Assembly: GCA_964354485.1 (NCBI GenBank)
Contig: CAYGZY010000063.1
Coordinates: forward strand, 1 to 6,995
Length of the DNA stretch: 6,995 bases
DNA from: CAYGXH01 sp964354485
GTDB taxonomy: Bacteria > Bacteroidota > Ignavibacteria > UBA10030 > SZUA-254
Reading direction: 5' to 3'
Position 1 is the first letter of the stretch, and the number at the start of each line of letters is the position of its first letter. Under the pieces are notes generated by a model. It made no database searches and had not been told where the DNA came from. It saw nothing but the letters and a program-made list of their open reading frames with translations. This document shows positions 1 to 4,200 of this stretch, piece after piece. The translations under genes were made by a program, and so were the position numbers.

Positions 1-1
1 C

Positions 2-121
2 TACCGCATAAGGTGGAATGGCCTGAACTCAAATGGTTCTCAGGCACCGAGCGGTATTTACTTCTATACGTTGGAAGCCGGCTCATTCAAGCAGACGAGA
101 AAAATGATCCTAATGAAATAG
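2..121 (+). CDS. C-terminal end of a secreted protein with T9SS type-A sorting tail (5' truncated by window)
   Basis: Only the last 39 codons before a TAG stop are in the window. The residues run from a W-N-G-L-N-S-N-G turn through SGIYFYTLEAGSF to the basic end KQTRKMILMK. This is the pattern of the FlgD-Ig-like/Por-secretion C-terminal domain: W-[DN]-G, then SG-x-Y-x-Y-x-L, then a K-rich last strand. In the FCB group such tails direct outer-membrane translocation by the type IX system and are then cleaved. What the mature protein does lies outside the window and cannot be told. A strong terminator begins 38 bases after the stop, so this is the last gene of its transcript. Another frame is also open here, but only this one gives a recognisable domain. 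Confidence 0.8.
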   Translation, partial: YRIRWNGLNSNGSQAPSGIYFYTLEAGSFKQTRKMILMK

Positions 122-158
122 TATCAAGCGATCCCGGTTAGCGAGGGCGACATGAAAG

Positions 159-191
159 GAATCCCGGTTTTTATCGGGATTCTTTTTTTTT
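159..191 (+). terminator. Rho-independent terminator
   Basis: A perfect 8-bp stem (GAATCCCG at 159-166 pairing with CGGGATTC at 175-182) has an 8-base loop and is followed at once by nine T residues (183-191). It ends the transcript of the T9SS-tailed gene that stops at 121. Confidence 0.92.
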
Positions 192-197
192 GGTCAA

Positions 198-228
198 TTG
201 ACTCCCCGCCGTCTTTTTGGCGGGTCAA
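198..228. repeat. Second stem-loop just after the terminator
   Basis: TTGA at 198-201 and CCCGCC at 205-210 pair with GGCGGG at 219-224 and TCAA at 225-228, around a T-rich loop. It lies seven bases beyond the T-tract of the first terminator. No long T-run follows, so it may be a back-up terminator or part of the stem-loop-rich spacer. Confidence 0.55.
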
Positions 229-285
229 TGGTCATTTGTACTTAGTACTTTGTAACTTGTTCATTGTACTTTATTCTTTGTGCGT

Positions 286-346
286 TACTCTCTGCTCTAA
301 ACTCTCTGCTATTAGTCATTAAGCGTAGAGCTTAGAACATAGAGTA
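286..346. repeat. Imperfect inverted repeat, 25-base arms
   Basis: The arm at 286-310 and the reverse complement of 322-346 agree at 20 of 25 positions when compared base by base, with an 11-base loop (ATTAGTCATTA). The left arm itself contains a directly repeated decamer, ACTCTCTGCT. A large hairpin is therefore possible on either strand. The right arm also takes part in a competing perfect 6-bp hairpin at 340-354. There is no T-tract and no adjacent gene end, so termination is not its obvious role. Confidence 0.6.
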
Positions 347-449
347 TAACTCTAAATCGAATAATCTTCGAAAGTACAACAAGTAAAACTTCCGATATTT
401 ATCTCAGATTAAGCAAGTAAAATGTCTGAGGTTTAACGAGTATGGCTGT

Positions 450-474
450 TGTTCGATAGTTGGACTATCGAACA
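450..474. repeat. Perfect 11-bp hairpin with TGG loop
   Basis: TGTTCGATAGT-like arm at 450-460 pairs perfectly with 464-474 (core GTTCGATAGT / ACTATCGAAC), leaving only TGG as loop. No T-run follows on either strand. The tight loop fits a cruciform or protein-binding palindrome as well as an RNA hairpin. Confidence 0.65.
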
Positions 475-483
475 CATATCAAA

Positions 484-500
484 AAAGAGTTGTACTCTTT
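484..500. repeat. 7-bp hairpin with TGT loop
   Basis: AAAGAGT at 484-490 pairs with ACTCTTT at 494-500 around TGT. It sits ten bases after the 450-474 hairpin and has the same 3-base-loop design. Confidence 0.5.
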
Positions 501-543
501 AAGGGTAAGCAGGTAGCGGAGAGATGTTAGTACCTAGTCCTTA

Positions 544-596
544 GCAAACCTCCCGAAGGTTTGCTCTGTTTGAGCGCGTTAATCTTCGGGAGGTTT
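544..596 (-). terminator. Nested inverted repeats, possible terminator of the minus-strand gene
   Basis: A perfect 13-bp inverted repeat joins 546-558 (contains CCTCCCGAAG) with 584-596 (contains CTTCGGGAGG). Its left arm also forms a competing 7-bp hairpin, GCAAACC 544-550 with GGTTTGC 558-564, so the two folds exclude each other. It lies 31 bases past the stop codon of the minus-strand gene at 627-1340. That suits a terminator, but on the minus strand no U-tract follows; on the plus strand a short TTTT does. The position is seen directly; the role is inferred. Confidence 0.4.
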
Positions 597-626
597 TCGG
601 GTTGACCGTGGGATAGATCAAACCGC

Positions 627-1340
627 TTACTCAAATACTTTTTCGAGCTGTTGATACTTTGTGTGCAAATCTTTTATCGCGTCGGTAACAGTTTTCTCGT
701 CGTCAATTTCTTTTGCTACTTTTACAAAATACTTTACTGCCCTTGTAAGCTCTTCTACACTGCGATTAAAATCCTTCCCTTTTGCACGAAGTCGTTCAGG
801 AAGCTCCGCTTTCCGAAGGGAATCCATCTTCGCATCCATCTCCAAGGCAGACGCCATGATTTTATCCCTCTTGTATTCCGGCATATAATAGTGATAAAGC
901 GGGTAGAGGACTTTGTGAAACTCGTCGACTTCCTTGAGCACCGGCCGTAACATCCGAACCATACCCTCGTACTGCGCGTGGAGTTTCTCTCCGGCATCTA
1001 GAATCTTTTGAGTATCCTTGGACGCGATTGCCATCTTGTATTCCTTGAGGACCTCGGTGAGACCCTTGACACCCTCTTCCCAACGCGGTTTTTTCTCCCT
1101 CAGAATCCCGGGAAGCTGTGCCTTCTGTACTTTCTCTACCCCTTTTTCGATTTCGGGGACGAGCTCAGCCATCAATGCGATATCTTTTTCAGGCCAGGCG
1201 TTATGCCATAGTTTATAAATGACCGAGTGAAAAGCTTTCAGCTCGGGTACTTCGGCTTTTACTTCATCCTGCGTTTGGGGAAAAATCGCGAGCGGAGTAA
1301 AAAGTATCGCGAAGAATATAAAATGAGCGAGTTTTTTCAT
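627..1340 (-). CDS. Exported all-helical protein of two ~104-residue histidine-bearing repeats
   Basis: The 237-residue protein is not one I can name. Residues 1-22 form a Sec signal peptide (KK, then a hydrophobic run to about P21-Q22), with no lipobox cysteine. The rest is rich in E/K/L and reads as amphipathic helices. It is an internal duplication with offset 104-105: F37-H38, L44-x-H46, P50-E51, A74-x-L76-P77 and L120-H121-xx-Y124 recur as F141-H142, L148-x-H150, P154-E155, A178-x-L180-P181 and L225-H226-xx-Y229. Three conserved histidines per repeat suggest a four-helix-bundle-like fold that binds metal or another ligand in the periplasm or on the cell surface. There is no CxxCH, so it is not a c-type cytochrome. 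The start is supported by GAAAGG at 1349-1354 (minus-strand Shine-Dalgarno, 8-base spacing). The gene stands alone and diverges from the rightward genes. Confidence 0.85.
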   Translation of the reverse strand: MKKLAHFIFFAILFTPLAIFPQTQDEVKAEVPELKAFHSVIYKLWHNAWPEKDIALMAELVPEIEKGVEKVQKAQLPGILREKKPRWEEGVKGLTEVLKEYKMAIASKDTQKILDAGEKLHAQYEGMVRMLRPVLKEVDEFHKVLYPLYHYYMPEYKRDKIMASALEMDAKMDSLRKAELPERLRAKGKDFNRSVEELTRAVKYFVKVAKEIDDEKTVTDAIKDLHTKYQQLEKVFE

Positions 1341-1350
1341 TACTTTTACC

Positions 1351-1375
1351 TTTCAATTTTACTATTTTATTGAAA
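1351..1375 (-). promoter_or_regulatory. Inverted repeat overlapping the ribosome-binding site of the minus-strand gene
   Basis: TTTCAAT (1351-1357) and ATTGAAA (1369-1375) form a 7-bp A/T-rich inverted repeat around an 11-base spacer. On the minus strand the leader-proximal arm shares GAAA with the Shine-Dalgarno, so pairing could partly hide it. It may equally be a weak operator or chance in A/T-rich DNA. Confidence 0.3.
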
Positions 1376-1586
1376 TTTTAATCCCCCGGGGAGAATATTA
1401 CACGGGCAGTTTGAGGAATTGGCCCGAAATCCTATTCAATATACGACTCTTTCCCGCAACTTCAAAAAAATTTGGAATCCTTCTGTCAATTTTGTACATC
1501 TGCTGTAAGATTGCCGAAAAACGTAATCGATGCTTATTTAACGGATTATTACGCACCAATATTCATCGGTAACTAGGAGAAGCGGA

Positions 1587-1790
1587 ATAATTACGAAGGA
1601 TATTTCGATCGAAGACCTTGTTCGGGAAATACCAAATGCGGTCGGCTATCTGATGGAGAAAGGAATAAAATGCCTCGCTTGTGGTGAACCAATTTGGGGA
1701 ACACTCGAAAGCGCCGCTAAGGGGAAGGGATTCAATGATTCACAGATAGCGAGATTCGTCGAGGATCTGAATTCGATCGGGGGGAAATGA
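1587..1790 (+). CDS. DUF1858 / redox-disulfide domain protein with ATA in place of the start codon
   Basis: The 67-codon reading frame begins (I)-ITKDISIEDLV and carries the hallmark segment MEKGIKCLACGEP with C29-x-x-C32. It continues IWGTLESAAKGKGF and ends in a FVEDLN helix. This matches DUF1858, the small helical domain annotated as the hybrid-cluster-protein-associated redox disulfide domain, usually 60-75 residues. The whole domain is present. AGGAG at 1575-1579 is 7 bases from codon 1587-1589, exactly where members normally have ATG, but the codon is ATA. The next codon is ATT; no ATG, GTG or TTG lies upstream in frame after the TAA. Either initiation is non-canonical (ATA/ATT), the start has been lost by mutation, or there is a sequencing error. 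A permease remnant follows on the same strand after 122 bases. Confidence 0.75.
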   Translation: MITKDISIEDLVREIPNAVGYLMEKGIKCLACGEPIWGTLESAAKGKGFNDSQIARFVEDLNSIGGK

Positions 1791-1824
1791 TGTATATGCA
1801 TTCGATACCGCTCCTCGGTGAAGT

Positions 1825-1887
1825 ATGAACAAGCAATCCGGTGAAGTCGCAAAGAAGCTGTGGCGTAGGATGGGAAAAGAAAAATAG
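1825..1887 (+). CDS. Possible 20-residue basic peptide between DUF1858 and permease remnant
   Basis: An ATG frame encodes MNKQSGEVAKKLWRRMGKEK, then TAG. The composition is amphipathic and lysine/arginine-rich, more protein-like than a random short frame, and GGTGAAG lies just upstream at 1818-1824. I recognise no family. It could be a leader peptide, a fragment or chance. An even shorter frame (13 codons, starting at 1787 and overlapping the DUF1858 stop as ATGATG) is also present. Nothing else is seen in 1791-1912 apart from a 4-bp hairpin, ACCG-ctcct-CGGT. Confidence 0.2.
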   Translation: MNKQSGEVAKKLWRRMGKEK

Positions 1888-1912
1888 ACAACGGGAATTT
1901 GGTGGAGCGCTT

Positions 1913-2638
1913 ATGCTTGATCGCTTATTCCATTTTTCTGAAAATACAACCAGTATCCGCACGGAGGTAATTGCCGGTATTACGACATTCATGAAACTCA
2001 ACCTCGTTGATCTCTTTACACATGCCGATTTCATTATCGTGGTTCTAATTTTATTTTTCATGGCTGTCTTTAATACCGTCAGCACCCTTGTCGGTGTTGG
2101 CGAGCGGGTAGGATTGATACGGGATGGATAGCTCCCACGCGCCCGGCAGGCTCTACTTGCCGATGCGATCGGTACAACGGCAGGAACACTCCTTGGGACA
2201 TCGACGGTAACGAGCTATATAGAAAGCACGGCCGGTGGTTCAGTCGGCGGGCGCACGGGGCTGGCGAATATGGTAACCGGCGTACTGTTCCTCCTTGTGC
2301 TCTTCTTTTCACCGATAGTCAAGATCAAAGGCGGCGGTTATGAAATTGCTGAAGGTGTAATCCTGCACCCTGTAACATCGCCGGCTCTGATCATAGTCGT
2401 AAGCCTGATGCTACAGAGTGTCAGGCACATCGCGTGGGATGATGTTACGGAAGGCATCCCCGCGTTCCTCACGATTATCATTATGCAGTTTACTTTCAGC
2501 ATTACGGAAGGGATCGCGTTCGGGTGTATTTCGTATTCCCTCCTGAAACTTGTGAGCGGAAAGGCGAAGGATGTTCACTGGCTGGTGTACCTGCTCGCGG
2601 TTCTTTTTATGCTGAGGTATGTTTTTCTGAGAGCGTAG
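1913..2638 (+). pseudogene. NCS2-family (AzgA/PbuG-like) purine permease, internal deletion plus amber stop
   Basis: Intact members are ~430-residue, multi-helix proton symporters for hypoxanthine, guanine or adenine. Here the start is normal: GGTGGAG at 1901-1907, then MLDRLFHFSENTTSIRTEVI and AGITTFM. After codon 27 (about 1993) the sequence jumps to KLNLVDLF, a region that in the family lies near the middle of the protein. Roughly 200 codons covering the first half of the membrane domain are therefore missing, with the frame kept. Codon 2129-2131 is TAG, within VGLIRDG*LPRARQALLADAIG. Beyond it the same frame runs on through GTSTVTSYIES, GGRTGL, LFFSPIV, PALIIV, DD-x-TEGIPAFLT and SITEGIAFG to a natural TAG at 2636-2638. 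Two separate lesions make a working transporter very unlikely. The tail from 2270 has been left long enough to mimic a small membrane protein but has no ribosome-binding site of its own. Confidence 0.88.
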
Positions 2639-2688
2639 ATTATCGGATGGGATTTAATTTTTCCGCAAGAATAATTGGCATATAAGGG

Positions 2689-2735
2689 AAAAAACACTCT
2701 ACCCGTCTGTTGCGACAGATGTCGGAAAGTGTTAC
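2689..2735. repeat. Stem-loop between permease and MocA-like remnants
   Basis: AACACT (2693-2698) pairs with AGTGTT (2728-2733). Inside it, TCTGT (2706-2710) pairs with ACAGA (2715-2719) around a TGCG loop. Six A residues (2689-2694) precede it, so on the minus strand the stem would end in a U-run; on the plus strand there is none. With no minus-strand gene to its right, a terminator role is uncertain. Confidence 0.4.
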
Positions 2736-2798
2736 CTTAGATCATCCTTTTCAAATCCTGAATGAAAATCATATTTGCGGACCAAACAGGTTTTCCAT

Positions 2799-2942
2799 AT
2801 GATCTCGGATATTAATAAACCGGCATGTGTTTCTTCGCCCCTCCCAAAAAAACCTCCGGCGCATCTCAAAATAGGAGGCAAAACATTCATCCAATGTATC
2901 ATGTACATGATTCGGTTGGCACGATCATTGATATTGCTGCCA
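2799..2942 (+). pseudogene. 5' fragment of a second MocA-like nucleotidyltransferase gene
   Basis: This stretch is a diverged copy of the start of the intact MocA-like gene at 3604. Both open with ATATGATCTCGG and align through TAT-x-A. From CTCAAAATAG (2865) to GCACG (2923) I count 39 of 59 identical bases against 3667-3725 without a gap, and then ATCATTGATAT is identical after a one-base deletion here. In protein it reads MISDINKPACVSS, then PLPKKPPAHLKIGGKTF, close to the family's usual K-x-x-x-LLKIGGKTF. The lost base shifts the reading, so the homology continues as IIDIA in the next frame before the sequence becomes Fic-like. The AGGAGG at 2873-2878 therefore belongs to old coding sequence and is not a ribosome-binding site. 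Confidence 0.7.
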
Positions 2943-3295
2943 ATAATGAAACAAAAGAGTGGATTATCTGTATGTTGGATGCCGTCGATCAAACTTCACG
3001 CGATACGATTTTGAAGGTCAACAAGATTAAGACGCTCTTGGAAAAAACAATAGAGAAGGTAAAGAAAGAAGCGCCAAAGATTTATTCAAAAGAGCTTGTT
3101 GAGGCGCTCTTCCATCAGCCATACTGCAAAATAAGTTTTCTGGTGGAACATGGAATTGCTGAGCGAAAAGCTGCCGCTCGATATCTCGATACACTTGAGA
3201 AAATTGGCGTATTGATGTCTCAACAGATCTGGAAGGAAAAGGTTTTTGTGAACGTAAAATTGTACCGATTGCTATCTGGCAAACAAAATGCATGA
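2943..3295 (+). pseudogene. fic: 3' fragment of a Fic-family (AMPylator) gene
   Basis: Fic proteins transfer AMP to hydroxyl side chains, using an HPFxxGNGRxxR loop. Only the part after that catalytic core remains: the helix KEWIICMLDAVDQTS, a long K/E-rich helical linker, then a winged-helix-like end with PKIYSKELVEALFHQPYCKI, LVEHGIAERKAAARYL, LEKIGVL and KEKVFVNVKLYRLL. It closely resembles the C-terminus of SoFic-type proteins (~370 residues) as I recall it, so about two thirds is missing, including the whole FIC motif. The frame is open back to 2825, but the part before about 2943 comes from the MocA-like fragment. No ATG has a well-placed ribosome-binding site; the ATG at 2894 is 15 bases beyond AGGAGG. 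It is non-functional as an AMPylator; a residual DNA-binding domain protein is a remote option. Confidence 0.8.
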
Positions 3296-3311
3296 AAGAC
3301 ACGCCACAAAT

Positions 3312-3336
3312 CTCATGTACCATGCTGGTACATGAG
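3312..3336. promoter_or_regulatory. Perfect 11-bp CATGTACCA/TGGTACATG palindrome
   Basis: The arm CTCATGTACCA (3312-3322) is an exact inverted repeat of 3326-3336 around TGC. It lies in the 108-base gap between the fic and hsdM remnants, with no T-run after it, so an operator or attachment-type site is likelier than a terminator. Related sites are the 14-base perfect palindrome ATCATGTACATGAT at 2898-2911 and GTACATGAT at 3369-3377. Weaker CATGTCC/GGACATG pairs occur at 3345-3351 and 3400-3406. Confidence 0.5.
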
Positions 3337-3403
3337 TTAACCATCATGTCCCGAAAAGGGTAATATTTGTACATGATATTAAAATCGTGTCCCTGTTGAG
3401 GAC

Positions 3404-3607
3404 ATGAAGAATATTCCTCAAAAAGAAGGTGAATGGAACGGAATGGCTATGCAAAACATCGAAGCTCTCGAAAAACGACTTTGGGAAGCTGCAATCCGGC
3501 TAAGGGCAAATTCCGATCTGGGTTATAATGAGTATTTCATACCCGTGCTGGTAATCTTATTCCTGCGGGATACAATCACTATAAATGAGTTTGATTTCTC
3601 TATATGA
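3404..3607 (+). pseudogene. hsdM: 5' fragment of type I restriction-modification methylase HsdM
   Basis: Only 67 residues remain of a protein normally near 500. I19-EALEKRLWEAAIRLRANSDL-L39 and NEYFIPVLVILFLRD (42-56) match the N-terminal helical domain of HsdM, where LE-x-x-LW-x-AAD-x-LRANS and EY-x-x-PVLGLIFLR are typical. The similarity stops at D56; the last 11 residues (TITINEFDFSI) look like leader DNA of the next gene read through. The SAM-binding and NPPF methylase motifs are absent, so it cannot methylate. The true start was probably M14 or M16. Its TGA stop overlaps the next start as ATGA. With the fic remnant upstream it suggests a lost type I RM locus carrying a Fic gene, an association known from such loci. 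Confidence 0.8.
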
Positions 3608-4200
3608 TCTCGGGTATCATACTGTCGACCGGTGCTTCCTTCCATAACGGAATCGTGCCGGCACTTCCCAAAATAGAAGAAACAACATTCCTCCGTCATA
3701 TTGTGGATGTACTTTGGTCCGCACGTATCATTGATATCGTCATCGTCGTTGGTGAAGATGAGAATCAAACTGCAAAGGATCTCTCATGGTTCGATGGAAA
3801 GATCGCTGTCAATCCGTTGTGGAAAACCGGAGAGCTGTCATCCATTCGTGCGGGTCTCGATAAAGTTTCACCGGATGATTTACACGGTGTAATGGTCTGC
3901 CCCATCGATCATCCACTCATCACACAAAAGCTTCTGGTCAATCTTCTTCAGAGTTTCTGGAAGTCTAAAAAAGATATTATCATTCCAACATACAATGGAA
4001 TACGTGGTCATCCGATAATTTTTGGGACGAAATTATTTGAAGCGTTGCGGAGTGCTCCGCAAGGTGATGGTGTGAGAGGCGTGATACAGAATCATCAAAA
4101 CGAGATTCACGAAGTACAGACAGACGAACAAGGTGCAATTCTTACTATTTCTTCAATGGATGGGTACGAAAAATATTCAGGAGTTTTAAAAAATGCCTGA
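3604..4200 (+). CDS. MocA/MobA-like nucleotidyltransferase (NTP_transf_3) with degenerate active-site signature
   Basis: This cytoplasmic Rossmann-like protein has 198 residues, normal for MocA-type cytidylyl/nucleotidyl-transferases. Family marks seen: MISGIIL strand, G10-A-S12, R31-HIVDVL helix, IVIVVG strand (45-50), VNPLW--GELSSIRAGL (69-85), metal-binding-type CPIDHP (D102, 99-104), and RGHPIIF (134-140). The N-terminal loop is unusual. The signature LAAGxSxRMGxxK appears as LSTGASFHNGIVP, so Arg is His14, Met is Asn15 and the Lys is Pro19. Activity is therefore doubtful, or the substrate differs from CTP plus molybdopterin. The start is fixed by an in-frame stop 10 bases upstream; no good Shine-Dalgarno is seen, so it may depend on coupling through the ATGA overlap with the hsdM remnant. 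Its 3' end overlaps the kinase gene by 8 bases. No molybdenum enzyme is visible nearby. Confidence 0.8.
   Translation: MISGIILSTGASFHNGIVPALPKIEETTFLRHIVDVLWSARIIDIVIVVGEDENQTAKDLSWFDGKIAVNPLWKTGELSSIRAGLDKVSPDDLHGVMVCPIDHPLITQKLLVNLLQSFWKSKKDIIIPTYNGIRGHPIIFGTKLFEALRSAPQGDGVRGVIQNHQNEIHEVQTDEQGAILTISSMDGYEKYSGVLKNA

Larger units (their letters stand above)
229..626. other. 398-base gene-free spacer rich in inverted repeats
   Basis: No convincing coding sequence is seen in either strand. The left part (about 230-310) is simple, T/C-rich sequence with loose repeats of the kind TTGTACTT and CTCTGCT; ACTCTCTGCT occurs exactly at 287-296 and 301-310. It then holds a long imperfect inverted repeat (286-346), TAGAGT-ATA-ACTCTA (340-354), CTCAGA/TCTGAG (403-408/425-430), two strong short hairpins (450-474, 484-500) and a nested inverted repeat (544-596). 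The 9-mer CAAGTAAAA recurs at 380 and 414. It could be a REP/MITE-like element, a structured RNA or a degraded region; nothing here decides among them. Confidence 0.6.

Noticed and set aside
450..500. CRISPR-like or tRNA-like element from the paired tight hairpins
   Set aside because: There is no repeated unit with regular spacers, and no cloverleaf or CCA end can be drawn.
651..1218. Plus-strand frames opposite the helical repeat protein
   Set aside because: The minus-strand gene has a signal peptide, internal repeats and a ribosome-binding site; the opposite frames are cysteine/phenylalanine-rich shadows.
1471..1502. Bacteroidota-type promoter: TTTG, 20 bases, then TACATCTG resembling TAnnTTTG, upstream of the DUF1858 gene
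   Set aside because: The match is partial, the region is A/T-rich, and the promoter consensus of this organism is unknown; too weak to list.
1795..1875. Riboswitch in the leader of the permease remnant
   Set aside because: Small hairpins are possible and fragments recall GGTG..GCAAAG motifs, but no purine, cobalamin or c-di-GMP core could be assembled.
2270..2638. A 122-residue membrane protein as an independent gene
   Set aside because: It is the second half of the broken NCS2 permease in the same frame as the upstream part; its ATG is an internal methionine without a ribosome-binding site.
2762..2815. 17-codon frame starting MKIIFADQTG
   Set aside because: It is too short to support, overlaps the start of the MocA-like fragment, and has no Shine-Dalgarno.
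2873..2896. AGGAGG as the ribosome-binding site of a short Fic-tail gene starting at 2894
   Set aside because: The spacing to ATG is 15 bases, and the stretch aligns with coding sequence of the MocA-like gene (3675 onward), so the motif is old coding DNA.
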